Assembly: GCA_036172665.1 (NCBI GenBank)
Contig: CM069878.1
Coordinates: forward strand, 20,346,501 to 20,410,500
Direction: 5' to 3'
DNA: 64,000 nt
From: Prosopocoilus inquinatus
Taxonomy: Eukaryota; Arthropoda; Insecta; Coleoptera; Lucanidae
Shown here piece after piece: positions 1 to 9,698 of this stretch. The notes beneath the pieces are model-generated. The model was not told the origin of the DNA and made no database searches. It saw only the letters and a list, made by a program, of their open reading frames with translations. Both the position numbers and the translations under genes were made by a program. The stretch's first letter is position 1; every line of letters begins with the position of its first letter.

Positions 1-745
1 GCAGATAGTGAATGATTTCTTTGAGTGGGCCTCTCTAAATGGCGACCTAGTAGGTTGAGCAGAAGTTGTAGTTTCTCAGCTGTAAATCTAAACCTTTCAT
101 TATATTCATATGACATCTTCATATGTCCATAATTAATCCTCGTCCTAACAGTCTTGGGTCTTCTCACCACAATAATTTCTTCTTCGTCACTTGAATCGCT
201 TGACTACATTTTTTCACAGATTATTGTTTATAAATGTTATAATAACTGATCTGAAATATTCAATATTCACAAATTAAATTAAATTACTAAAATAAAATAA
301 ACGCTTTGGTTTATTATTAGTATTTTGCAAGTAAGGCGCTACTTGTAAGATTACAAAGAGTTGCTTGACACTCGTAGAAATTTACTTATATTTTAACAAC
401 TATTAACTGTTAGAGAATATTTTGACAAACTAAATTTACTTACACTTGTAAGAAGTTACTTGTATAAAAGTCATGGTCGCCTTGTAACTTGTATATTACA
501 GGTGTAATTTCCAGAAACTTAAACTTGTGAAAAGTTACTTCTTTACAAGCGTATACACTTGTATTATAAGTCTTGTACCTTTTGAGAAACAGGCCCCTGG
601 TAAAGTTATTAAAAAATTAAGTCATTTTTACAGTCTTAAAAAGTAATTATTAATTTCTTACCCTATGTTATATAACAAAAAAGTCTTATTTTGGCCTCTT
701 TCACTTGCCCTAGAAATTTGACAAACGAATTTTTCAACACCCTGT
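1..745. other. Left edge, AT-rich repeat-derived sequence without a gene
   Basis: No coding signal is visible. About 320-600 is made of short variants of a CTTGTAAG-type motif. About 660-745 reappears inverted near 40985-41055 and similarly at 44690-44810 (same wording around the TTGGCC and CACTTGCCCTA motifs), so it is the end of an interspersed repeat. It ends with the phrase CACCCTGTATAT directly beside the next repeat. Confidence 0.5.
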
Positions 746-747
746 AT

Positions 748-965
748 ATCTTTTAGGATGATTAGATTGTTGTTAGTTTTTACATTTTTATAATTGTATT
801 AGGATGATTAGGTTGTTTTTAGATCTTTTTAAGTACTTTTAAGTTGGTAGCGGACTGAAGATGGCAGCTTAGCTGCCGAAATACGTATCTACGGATATAA
901 AATTATTGTAGACGGAGATTAATTTCAATTATTTCTTAAACCACAGTCTCCTTTACTATTTTAGT
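748..965 (+). mobile_element. PLE-type repeat, family B copy 1, carrying a hammerhead motif
   Basis: The unit begins near the motif TTTTAGGATGATTAGATTG and ends near CAGTCTCCTTTACTATTTTA. Three other copies lie in the window (10235-10417 minus, 28800-28936 minus, 29139-29361 plus). No protein is encoded. The ribozyme core, the compact size and the resemblance to the Penelope-like element at 23.7-26.1 kb suggest a non-autonomous piece of a Penelope-like long terminal repeat. That origin is inference; the repeat itself is seen directly. Confidence 0.7.
851..897 (+). ncRNA. Hammerhead ribozyme motif, family B copy 1
   Basis: CUGAAGA lies at 855-861. It is followed by one unpaired U, a 6-bp stem II (GGCAGC/GCUGCC), GAAA at 878-881, the self-complementary hexamer UACGUA at 882-887 as stem III, and the cleavage triplet AUC at 887-889. 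Stem I is weakened by a G where copy 4 has a U (854 pairs with 890, but 853 and 891 do not pair). It fits the type I, short-stem-III hammerheads of Penelope-like elements. Activity is uncertain because of the stem I mismatch. Confidence 0.7.
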
Positions 966-1445
966 TCATCATATTAAACACTCACCGACTGACCTATTTT
1001 CTTGTCGTCGTTCAAACAGGCAGCCGCGTGCGCGAGAGCTTAGCCACCTATACTCCTTAGTTATGCCAGTAGTTCTCAAATGGTTTGGCGAAAATCTGCC
1101 AATGCATTTTTCTTGAAAATTATTAACTTTCTGTTAAGGACATATGAGTTCAATCGTTGCCATTTATGGTGATGCATTACATATTTAAATATTTGCACAC
1201 AGTAAAAGAACAGCCTGTATACCGTGATTTTATTTTAACATGAAACATTGTTGTTCATGTTACTGTAGTAACTAATTCCATTTTCTAAAAATATCGTTGC
1301 ATGATCGTCGTCGTTAAATTTCTCCATTTTATTTTGGAATATCTGTCAAGCGATAACTGCGAAAATTTTTGAAAACTTGTCCGATGTTTGTTTTCCTTAT
1401 GTTTTAAGTTCACTTATTTCACACAATAATATACTTATCTAATAT
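966..1445. other. Non-coding sequence with one shared repeat segment
   Basis: About 1137-1204 is the inverted counterpart of about 41090-41152 (shared wording around the ATGGTGATG motif). Nothing else is recognised. Confidence 0.4.
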
Positions 1446-1663
1446 AAGGTGCTTTCTTTCGCTCACAAAATCGTGATTCAAAAACAGACATTCTTTTCTT
1501 TGAATCCCTCTATTTTTAAAACTTGTTTGGATTGAATTATGGTTATTTACAAATGAACTGTCAATCAAAAATTCAAGTCAGGTGTTTTGTTGCAACAACT
1601 ACGAAATTCAGGTCAAACTATTCGAAACATGATTCAAACTTTTAAGCGAAAGAAAACACCTAT
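1446..1663. mobile_element. MITE with ~17-bp terminal inverted repeats
   Basis: The left end reads AAGGTGCTTTCTTTCGCT and the right end is its near-perfect inverse (AGCGAAAGAAAACACCT), giving a ~218-bp element without coding capacity. A solo arm of the same family is at about 62386-62455. The superfamily is not clear from the ends. Confidence 0.65.
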
Positions 1664-1842
1664 AATTGAAAGAGTCGCTGTTACTTTGTAGTACAAGTAT
1701 ATTGAAAGCAGTAAAGGTTCACTTACATAAAACTTATCGTAACGGTATTGGACTGTAGAAAACTTAGCGTCATAATTTTAAATGTAATCATTTACATTGA
1801 TGTAGTCAGGGTAACAATAGTGGAGAAGGTTTGCAATAGTGA

Positions 1843-1965
1843 GTCCCCCATGCAAGGCGGCCATGCTTGCATGGGGGACTTATTAGGAGCAAAACCGCTT
1901 CAATTTGTCTATCCTACTGCAATGTCAGGTCAAAAAGCGAGCGTAAGATGTCGCTGTTTATAACA
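1843..1965 (+). repeat. Partial ribozyme-family A repeat without the ribozyme
   Basis: It matches the left half of the family A unit (CATGCAAGGCGGCCATG, GACTTATTAGGAGCAAA, TGCAATGTCAGGTCAAAAAG) but stops before the hammerhead. A 71-codon frame across it is incidental, because the same repeat gives similar frames elsewhere. Confidence 0.75.
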
Positions 1966-3495
1966 TTGATCTGTTTATAACATTGTTTTAGAAAAGTTGT
2001 ACCGTATAACTAATTACCGAACGCTATTTTTTTTTTAAATATGGGAGCTAATCAGAAAATAATTCTTACGGAATTTGTAAGCGTACGCGGCCGATTTTGG
2101 TCGACGTAGTTGCCGAAATTTTCGGGTTGTAACAAATAATTGGCATTTAAAATTCAAAAAATGTGGAAAAACTAATAAATTTATTAACGTTATGAACAAT
2201 TAAAACATAATTAAAATATAATTAAAAATAATATTATTGTAAAATATGCAAAATTAATCAGATTTTCAATACTGACCAATTCACAACTTCAAATTAGACA
2301 AGGTGTCTGTCCATCTGTCACGCTAACAATTCCTGCACCAAGGGTCACTTCCTAACCAAGAGTTTTATTTAAGAGTTTTATCATGTTTTTAAGGTAATTT
2401 ATTTTTTACGATAACCGCAAACGAGTTTTTCATAATATTGCGTTATATTATATTATAAGCAAAAATGGCCGTATAACGTAACGGAAAAGAACGTAGAACA
2501 TAAATTTTTACACGTAACTTTCCAACCCTGATTAGATAAAGTCCCCCGGTAGGCGGGTAATATGCCGTCTTACTTACGCATATCAATTGAAATTGTGGGT
2601 TAAGATCATTGAAATCCGCTGGACGGCAGGATTTCGCAACGGAATGCACGAAGCCGCCAGCGGACGTTCAGCACCAATTTTTTTAATTTTAAATATCCTC
2701 GCGCACACTACGGGGACGTAGAAAAAGCGGGCGTAATAGTTGCATTATGCGGAAACTAGGAACGTCACGAGCCCCGACAAACAACTAACAAACGTATTAA
2801 ATTATATTTAGCCGAAACTTTGTCCATTTATATTCTGCGAGGGACGGATATTTTTTATAATACCGGCGTGTATGCACTGCATGCGAAGTTCGGAACGAAC
2901 GAGTCAACAGCTTGTTTTCAAAGTGCAATCGAATGCGAGCTGAGCACCTGAACTCTGCATGAACACGCGAAAAATTGACTGTCATAAAATGCTGTGTCTG
3001 CAGGACGTGAACGATTTGGGAATTGCCTTACACGGACATCGACCGACCAAATTTCAGCAATCGTCGCAGTCTAAGACAAGCTTCTGTTCAGCTTGAAGTA
3101 TTATATTTCTTATCTCTTTTACTCCCAATAATATTGCTTTTATCACTTCGCGAGATCATTCCTTTCTTTCAATGAGACTCTTCCCTTCTTCATCAAAGTA
3201 CAACGCCGATCTATTTTCTAAACACGTTCATCACCACCACCACCATACTTGAAATTTTTTTTTCATTTCCTATCACAAAGTAACCACTTTCAATTATCAA
3301 GAATCTGTGGTTTTTAATGGAACTGTTATTAAGGGCACTGCCACCATATGGAAACAATCGTTTTTCGTTACAATAACTTTAACTAAGAAATTTAATTTCT
3401 TCTGACGGGGATCATCTATCTAAATATCGAAACTTCCTACCCGCTGCAAACTGTGCTAGAAGTTTTGTGTATGAAAACTGTGGATGGGATGATAC
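1966..3495. other. Non-coding, no recognised feature
   Basis: AT-rich sequence with a slightly GC-richer patch at about 2520-3070. The frames of 60-70 codons are short, lack recognisable motifs and have no neighbours supporting them. I see no splice, promoter or repeat structure that I can defend. Confidence 0.4.
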
Positions 3496-3830
3496 TGTTA
3501 CGTTTCTAGGGTTTGAGTTTATTTATTTAAACGAATAAAACACTCGATAAAAACTTAACCGTAATTTAATAAAGCTTAAAAACTAATTTATTTGTAATAA
3601 TTTATTTTCACACTAAAAATCTAACTTCGACGATCGCTGTTCGAATTCGACTGACTGCTGAGTCAACTTCGGCCGATTTTATATCATTTGCTGCCGTCTG
3701 GAATTCTCTAACGCTGGAAAAGTCTAGTCTGTTCGATGTAGGCCCCGGTGGCGTGATGGCCGATGACGCATAACAGCGAACCGACTTCTTGACGCCTTCA
3801 GCGTGACGTAGTACTGAGCGGCTCGCCACA
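3496..3830 (-). repeat. 3' LTR of the gypsy element
   Basis: Read on the minus strand it starts TGTGGCGAGCC and ends CGTAACA. The first ~160 plus-strand bases (R-U5 side) match the other LTR almost exactly, while the distal ~175 bases (U3 side) differ widely. A TATA box (TATAAAA on the minus strand, 3677-3683) sits at the same place as in the 5' LTR. The last codons of the gag-pol frame lie inside it. Confidence 0.93.
3677..3683 (-). promoter_or_regulatory. TATA box in the 3' LTR
   Basis: TATAAAA on the minus strand, conserved in position with 9881-9887 in the 5' LTR although the surrounding U3 has diverged. Confidence 0.6.
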
Positions 3831-6800
3831 CTGCTCCCTTCTTAAAAACGTTTCGTCTCGAAATGTTCCTGGTGATAGTCTTGAAGGAGGATGTCGGAAT
3901 CTACAAGCTGGCCCATTCTTGCAACTTCCCGTCTGGAAGAAGTAGCAGTCTATGGTTTTACTGTTGCTGACTGTTGCCTGTGGGTGATGGCTGCAGACTA
4001 GGACTTCAATTCCCGTTCTGTGGAAGATGACTTCCAGCATGCTTCGTATTACTCTCCAGTCTAGTCCGTCCAATCCGCAGCCCAATTTGGGGACGGCTAA
4101 CTTCATCTGGTGGTTCTCTATTAGCTGTCTCCTCAGGCTATATAGGGCTCTCCACATACTTTGATAGTCAGGTTTACCGCTTGATGTTTTCTTAGTGACT
4201 AAATAATGCACGTGGCGCCTCCGATCTGCCGTCGAATCAATGATCTGCAAGCTCTTGCCTACCACGGGATGCTGTCTTCGTAGCTCGTCGAGTTGACCAA
4301 ATTTCTTCCTAAACACCTGAGCGATTCCTTTGGACATTTTCAGGTCTTCTGCTACGCAGTGGGCCAGACTGTACTCCAGTGGCACTTTAAAGAGATCTTG
4401 TTGCTTCTCCGTGGTCACTCCAAACCGTGCCTTGCTTCCTTCGGCGTGATGAGACATTAAGGTTTCGAAGTTCACTTCGGAAACTTGCGCCCTTTGTACT
4501 GTCCCTTCATCTGCTTCTCCATGGTAAGGGGCTATCCGGTTGAAGTGGATTACTTTGGGTTTGCCATGGGGGACCTTCTTGATGCGGTAAACGACGTCGT
4601 TGATCCGTTTCATCACTTTGTAAGGACCTTCCCAAGAGGTCTGCAATTTTGGGGAGAGGCCTCGACGTCTTTGGGGGTTATAAAGCCAGACCAGTGCTCC
4701 AGGTTGGTATCCCCCGTGTTGAGCGTTGATGTCATAGTGCTCCTTCATCCGATCGCTGGCCGTCTGTATATTGTGACGCACTTGGTTGTGGATGTCATCC
4801 ATTTTCCTGCGTAATTTGCTCACGTAATCTTCGTCGGCAGAGACTTCGCCAGGCCTCCCACCAAACTTCAGGTCGCAGGGCAGTCTCGGCTCTCGCCCGA
4901 ATACCACTTTCGCGGGAGTCTCCCCTGTTGTCTCATGAACAGATGAGCGGTATGCCATTAGAAACAGGGGGATGTACGTGTCCCAGTCCCTCTGATGATT
5001 GGAAACGACCTTGGACAAATGTCGGTTGATGGTTCTATTGAACCTTTCCACCATTCCGTCCGACTGTGGGTGGAGTGCAGTTGTTCTAGTTTTTCGTACG
5101 CCGAGCAGAGTACACACGTTCTTGAACAAGGCCGATTCAAAGTTCCTTCCTTGGTCTGAATGCAGTTCCATAGGTGCACCATACCGACTGATCCATTCCC
5201 TGACAAGGACTTCCGCAATAGTGACTGCCTCTTGGTTAGGTAGGGCGTAAGCTTCAACCCACTTGCTAAAGTAGTCCATTACCACGACGATGTACTTGTT
5301 TCCACCATTCGTTTCTGGAAACGGGCCGGCTACATCGATGGCAACTCTCTCAAAAGGACTTCCAACGTTGTACTGTCTCATGGGAGCCTTACCGCGCCTG
5401 TGGGGACCGTTACTGGCTGCGCAGACTGTACACTTTCTGCACCAATCCTTCACGTCTTCCTTGCAGTTCACCCAGTAAAATCTTTCGCGCACTTTCTCCA
5501 TAGTCTTCTTAACTCCCAGATGCCCTCCCGAAGTTCCATCGTGAAGTTCCCTCAGAACTTCTGGCACCCTATTCTTGGGGATCAGTAACTGTGTCTTCTG
5601 TTCCATGCCTTCCTGATTCTCTATGCTTCGTCTCAGAAGACCACGATCCAACACTATGGAGTCCCACTGCGCCCAGTATGATTTTACGGACGGTGCACAT
5701 GGTGCTACCTCTTCCCAGGTAGGCCTCGCGTCCCTGCTTTTCCATTCTAGCACTAATTTCAAATCCGGGTCGTTCTCCTGGTCTCTTCGCAGTTCTTCGC
5801 CTTGCCATTTGTCGTCAACTTTGGCTGTCCTCGCAGTCGTGGCTACTTTCTCGTCCAAACGACTACAGTGCTTACAGTCTTCGGCACAGGGTCTTCTCGA
5901 CAGAGCATCGGCATTTCGATGGCTAGTTCCTGCCCGATGCTGAATTTCAAAATCATACTCCTGAAGTCGTTCGATCCATCGTGCAACTTGCCCTTCTGGG
6001 TTCTTGAAACGGAGAAGCCATTTTAGAGCGGCGTGGTCGGTCCTCAGCAGGAAGCGTCTACCATACAAGTACTTGTAGAAGTGTTCTATCGTTTTTACGA
6101 CGGCTAGCAATTCCCTTCTTGTGACGCAATAGTTTCGTTCCGGCTTTGATAGGACTTTACTGAAGTAGCCGATCACCTTCTCTTGCCCCTCTTGTATCTG
6201 GGAGAGTACGCCACCAATTCCAACGTTGCTAGCATCTGTGTCCACGACGAACTTGCCTTCCGGGAGAGGATAACTCAGAATAGGAGCACTAACCAAGTAC
6301 TGCTTTAGTTGTTCAAAGCCAATTTGACACTGTTGGTCCCATTCAAATGGACGACCTTCTTCAGTGAGTTTTGTTAACGGCTTAGCAATGTCTGCAAATC
6401 CAGGAACGTAGCGCCGATAGTAAGTGCACAGGCCAAGGAAACTCCTTATTTGGTGTTTATTTGTGGGAGTTGGCCAGTCTTTCACCACCTGAATCTTCAC
6501 AGGGTCCACGGCGATTCCGTTTCCATTAACAATGTGCCCCAGGTAATTCACTTCCTTCTGGAACAGGTGACACTTCTTGAGGCTAAGCTTTAGTCCAGCT
6601 CCGCGAAGCCGCTGGAACACTCCTTCCAGGTTCCTTAGGTGGTCGTCGAACGTCTTTCCCACGACAATTATGTCGTCAAGGTACACCACGCACGTTGTCC
6701 AGGACAGACCTTTCAGAACCGTCTCCATTAACCTCTCGAATGTCGCTGGGGCATTACATAACCCGAATGGCATCACTGTGAACTGCCACAGACCCATACC

Positions 6801-9458
6801 AATGGAAAACGCCGTCTTTTCTCGATCTTCGGGCGCCAGCTCCACTTGCCAATATCCACTCTTTAAGTCCAAAGTTGAGAAGATCTTTGAGCCGGCCAGG
6901 GTGTCCAGGGTATCATCAATCCGTGGCAAGGGATAGCTGTCCTTCTTGGTGACATTATTGAGTAACCGGTAGTCTACACAGAACCTGGTGGACCCATCCT
7001 TCTTCTTCACAAGCACTACTGGTGACGCCCACGGGCTGCTTGATGGTTCTATTACATTATCCTTTTCCATCTCTCGAATAATGCGTTCCGCTTCCTCACG
7101 CTTCGCCAACGGTAATCGCCTTGGAGCTTGACGGATAGGTCTTTCTTCTCCAGTCTCTATTTTGTGTTTCACGACATCAGTTCTTCCCTTGGATCTATTT
7201 TCTACCTCAAATACATCTTGATAGCGGCCGATCAGATTCTTTGCTTTTGTCTTCTGGTCTGGAGTCAATTCCTGGGCTGTTGACATAACCATTTCCCATA
7301 ATTTCTTTGGGACTTTCGCTTCTGGCACGTTTGTTTCAAGTTGCCGGGAGATGGAGGACACCATGGTGCAGCTTCCCAAGATTGTTCCTTTCTTGATATT
7401 GACAGAGAAACAATTGACGTTCATCAGGCGGACAGGTACTTCCTTCTTCGCCGTCAACAACATTTTCCCAACGAGGACTCCTCTTCCAATCCTTTGATCA
7501 TCAGTATTAGGTTCAACCATAATGACTTGCCCATCTTGAAAAACACCGTCCAGTTTTGCGTCGACGATAACCTCAGTCCTGCTGGGTAATACAATGTCTT
7601 CAGCGAGGACTACTCGAGCGGCCACGTCCCCTCGTTGATGTAGAACCAACTCCTCATTATTGACCGCCATCACGCCACGCTTTAAGTCCAATTGGAACCC
7701 GTGGGCACACATGACGTCCATGCCCAAAATTGCCTCGTCCTCTATATCTGCCACCAGTGCACGGTGTTTTATTGGAGTTGAACCAATGGTGATGATAACC
7801 TCTACTTCACCGTGGACAGTTGCTGATGTTCCAGTCGCAGTTTTCAGTCTCCACTTGGTCGGCTCGGTGCGTCCAGATGACTTAATGACGTCGGGTCTTA
7901 GGATGGTCTTCGTCGCACCCGTATCCAACAACATGGTGTGAGGAATGTCATCAATGGTAACATCCACGAAGATACTGCTGGTTAACTGCCGTAGGGATAT
8001 TACTTGGTTGGCTTTCGTCTTTGGGGGCCTTTGAATACGGGTCGACGTTTGCCCCTCTGCACCGACCCGGCTTAGTTTAACTGTGGCTTCCTTGGATCCT
8101 GTCTGGGCTTTGGACATCGCCTGCGAACATGTCCTTCGTCCTGGCCTTTCCAGCGGCTTCTTCTTCTTGAGGACCTGTTCCACAATGCGGCGAACATCCT
8201 CGGCGGTGGTATACTCCCTGGGTCGCTCCTTTATAGCAGATCCCACCTTGGCGTTAGCGGATTCTTCCTCTTCTTCCTCTTGGAAGTCCATAGCCGCTCG
8301 CACCTTGACATGCCCTCTTGAGACTCGTCTCGCCGCTTCAAATTCCAAGGCATAAGCCAATGCGTTCTTGGACGTCTTCGGATGGGTCATTCTCAATGCC
8401 TGCTGGTTGTCTGGGTCACGGATTCCATCTATGAAGGTCTGCACCGTCAAACATTTGAGGAATTCAACAGGAGCTGTGGGATATGCCAACTGGGCCAGAC
8501 GCGCAACGTCTGCTTCGAATTCCTGAAGACTTTCTCCGGATTTCTGACAGCGATTCCTTAACTGCGCATGGTATACCTCAGTCAGATGGGCCTGTCCGTA
8601 ACGCATTTCCATCCTATTCACAAGCTTGTCGAAGTCTTCTTGTTCCTCTGGCGGCATCGTCTGTAGCACATCGATAGCGTCCCCTCTCAAGGCCACAATT
8701 AACGAAGTGGCTTTTTCGCTGGCCGTCCATCTGTTCGCCTTTGCTGCTGCTTCGAACTGTTTGAAGTAGTTGGGCCAAGAAGACTTTCCATCGAACGTTG
8801 GTGGTTTTACTTTCAGTTTAAAATTTTCTGCTGGTCCTTCCACAATTCGGGTTTCATTATTTTCTACTACTTCTACTGGTGGCTGATCCCCGAACACTCG
8901 CAACCCCGCCATGATTTGTTCCAGATTTTTGATTTTATTATCCTGCTGGAATATTATTTCTTCCACGTTTTCTTGAAGGTTTCTTGTTTCTTCCGATATT
9001 TTTACCACTAGTTTATCTTCGAGTCCTTTCGTCTGTTCTAGAAATTCACCCTTCAAATTTCCGGACTGTTCTAGAAGTTTCTCGTCGAAATTTCTGGATT
9101 GCTCTAGAAATTTCTCGTCTAAGTCTCTAGATTGTTCCAACAATTTATTTTGTAATTTGTCGAAATTTCCAGATTGTTCTAGAAGCTTCTCCTCTAAATT
9201 TCTGGATTGTTCTCGAAGTTCTTCCTTGAAATTTCCAGATTGTTCTAGAAGCTTTTTCTCTAAATTTCCAGACTGTTCTTGAAACTTTTCGTCCAAATTT
9301 CTGGATTGTTCTCGAAATTCATCCTTGAAATTTCCAGATTGTTCTAGAAACTTCTCGTCCAAATTTCTGGATTGTTCTCGAAGTTCATCCTTCAAGATTT
9401 TTGTTAAAATCGACGGGACCACACGAAATTTCGAAAAGGAACGTCTCTGGATCTTCAC
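3798..9458 (-). CDS. Gypsy gag-pol polyprotein with C-terminal TARG1-like macro domain and CCCH zinc finger
   Basis: An 1886-codon frame. In order: 11-residue coiled-coil repeats (aa ~20-150); retrotransposon gag core starting near the W at 228 (to ~385); retropepsin with LLDTGATKT (Asp 512); RT with YLDD (Asp 928-929); RNase H (Asp 1073); integrase zinc domain from His 1306 and catalytic D1375-D1435-E1471 with the 35-residue D-E spacing; GPY/F-type module near 1608. After it come a macro domain (~1685-1825) with YLVTKK (Lys 1756) and GCGLDGL (Asp 1797), the positions of the TARG1/OARD1 catalytic pair, then a C-x7-C-x5-C-x3-H finger (C1838, C1846, C1852, H1856). No CCHC knuckle is seen in gag. 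The stop lies in the 3' LTR. Met 1 is probably not the native start: a SAP-coding frame begins upstream at 9594 and needs a frame change near 9391-9410. The macro domain would be expected to remove ADP-ribose from protein or bind it; this is inference from the family. Confidence 0.93.
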   Translation of the reverse strand: MKIQRRSFSKFRVVPSILTKILKDELREQSRNLDEKFLEQSGNFKDEFREQSRNLDEKFQEQSGNLEKKLLEQSGNFKEELREQSRNLEEKLLEQSGNFDKLQNKLLEQSRDLDEKFLEQSRNFDEKLLEQSGNLKGEFLEQTKGLEDKLVVKISEETRNLQENVEEIIFQQDNKIKNLEQIMAGLRVFGDQPPVEVVENNETRIVEGPAENFKLKVKPPTFDGKSSWPNYFKQFEAAAKANRWTASEKATSLIVALRGDAIDVLQTMPPEEQEDFDKLVNRMEMRYGQAHLTEVYHAQLRNRCQKSGESLQEFEADVARLAQLAYPTAPVEFLKCLTVQTFIDGIRDPDNQQALRMTHPKTSKNALAYALEFEAARRVSRGHVKVRAAMDFQEEEEEESANAKVGSAIKERPREYTTAEDVRRIVEQVLKKKKPLERPGRRTCSQAMSKAQTGSKEATVKLSRVGAEGQTSTRIQRPPKTKANQVISLRQLTSSIFVDVTIDDIPHTMLLDTGATKTILRPDVIKSSGRTEPTKWRLKTATGTSATVHGEVEVIITIGSTPIKHRALVADIEDEAILGMDVMCAHGFQLDLKRGVMAVNNEELVLHQRGDVAARVVLAEDIVLPSRTEVIVDAKLDGVFQDGQVIMVEPNTDDQRIGRGVLVGKMLLTAKKEVPVRLMNVNCFSVNIKKGTILGSCTMVSSISRQLETNVPEAKVPKKLWEMVMSTAQELTPDQKTKAKNLIGRYQDVFEVENRSKGRTDVVKHKIETGEERPIRQAPRRLPLAKREEAERIIREMEKDNVIEPSSSPWASPVVLVKKKDGSTRFCVDYRLLNNVTKKDSYPLPRIDDTLDTLAGSKIFSTLDLKSGYWQVELAPEDREKTAFSIGMGLWQFTVMPFGLCNAPATFERLMETVLKGLSWTTCVVYLDDIIVVGKTFDDHLRNLEGVFQRLRGAGLKLSLKKCHLFQKEVNYLGHIVNGNGIAVDPVKIQVVKDWPTPTNKHQIRSFLGLCTYYRRYVPGFADIAKPLTKLTEEGRPFEWDQQCQIGFEQLKQYLVSAPILSYPLPEGKFVVDTDASNVGIGGVLSQIQEGQEKVIGYFSKVLSKPERNYCVTRRELLAVVKTIEHFYKYLYGRRFLLRTDHAALKWLLRFKNPEGQVARWIERLQEYDFEIQHRAGTSHRNADALSRRPCAEDCKHCSRLDEKVATTARTAKVDDKWQGEELRRDQENDPDLKLVLEWKSRDARPTWEEVAPCAPSVKSYWAQWDSIVLDRGLLRRSIENQEGMEQKTQLLIPKNRVPEVLRELHDGTSGGHLGVKKTMEKVRERFYWVNCKEDVKDWCRKCTVCAASNGPHRRGKAPMRQYNVGSPFERVAIDVAGPFPETNGGNKYIVVVMDYFSKWVEAYALPNQEAVTIAEVLVREWISRYGAPMELHSDQGRNFESALFKNVCTLLGVRKTRTTALHPQSDGMVERFNRTINRHLSKVVSNHQRDWDTYIPLFLMAYRSSVHETTGETPAKVVFGREPRLPCDLKFGGRPGEVSADEDYVSKLRRKMDDIHNQVRHNIQTASDRMKEHYDINAQHGGYQPGALVWLYNPQRRRGLSPKLQTSWEGPYKVMKRINDVVYRIKKVPHGKPKVIHFNRIAPYHGEADEGTVQRAQVSEVNFETLMSHHAEGSKARFGVTTEKQQDLFKVPLEYSLAHCVAEDLKMSKGIAQVFRKKFGQLDELRRQHPVVGKSLQIIDSTADRRRHVHYLVTKKTSSGKPDYQSMWRALYSLRRQLIENHQMKLAVPKLGCGLDGLDWRVIRSMLEVIFHRTGIEVLVCSHHPQATVSNSKTIDCYFFQTGSCKNGPACRFRHPPSRLSPGTFRDETFLRREQCGEPLSTTSR
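3831..3843 (-). other. Polypurine tract
   Basis: Immediately upstream (minus strand) of the 3' LTR the sequence is AAGAAGGGAGCAG, a purine run suited to priming plus-strand DNA synthesis. It is also translated as part of the C-terminus of the long frame (Arg-Arg-Glu-Gln), so the tract is embedded in coding sequence. Confidence 0.8.
9010..9400 (-). repeat. 33-bp coding minisatellite encoding hendecad coiled coil
   Basis: About eleven tandem units, each coding eleven residues built on EQS(R/G)N(L/F)-E-(K/F)L. Units alternate EQSRN and EQSGN forms. An 11-residue period is a hendecad, expected to make an extended, slightly right-handed coiled coil, here probably for Gag oligomerisation. One unit near 9140-9180 has three extra residues, which breaks the register. 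Confidence 0.9.
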
Positions 9459-9594
9459 CAGCTGTCAACAAATCGGATCGGAGACGCTGTTGAAGTGCGC
9501 CTTTCAAACCACAGGTTTCTAACTCTCGTTCTTCCAATTCGGTTTTTAATTCGGCCACTTTTAAGTCTTTCAACAACACTTTTCTCGTAGCCAT
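9385..9594 (-). CDS. Gag N-terminus with SAP domain, frameshifted from the long frame
   Basis: Sixty-nine codons starting at an ATG soon after the leader and overlapping the long frame by about 74 bases in another phase. Residues ~8-43 fit the SAP fold (LKVAELKTELEERELE, then a Gly and AL-QRL), a DNA/chromatin-binding helix-turn-helix found at the start of some insect gypsy gags. The frame closes just after a run of five A residues (minus strand, near 9396-9405) where the long frame is open in the neighbouring phase. A single-base slippage mutation or assembly error is the simplest explanation; programmed frameshifting so close to the start would be unusual. Confidence 0.8.
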   Translation of the reverse strand: MATRKVLLKDLKVAELKTELEERELETCGLKGALQQRLRSDLLTAGEDPETFLFEISCGPVDFNKNLEG

Positions 9595-9679
9595 TGTTTT
9601 TTTTTTTTTTCGATACTGTACTTATTTAATAATCTGATTAAATTTAATTTACTTTAAATTGTTTATTTATTTGCACAAA

Positions 9680-9697
9680 CCCGCACACCTGACACCA
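9680..9697 (-). other. Primer binding site, tRNA-Leu-like
   Basis: One base inside the 5' LTR the minus strand reads TGGTGTCAGGTGTGCGGG. The leading TGG complements a tRNA CCA end, and TGGTGTCAGG resembles the 3' end of tRNA-Leu species. The tRNA identity is recalled knowledge and not tested; the position as PBS is firm. Confidence 0.75.
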
Positions 9698-9698
9698 C

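Noticed and set aside
4485..9522. Many plus-strand frames of 60-120 codons across the gypsy element
   Set aside because: Shadows of the minus-strand gag-pol frame, with no motifs of their own.
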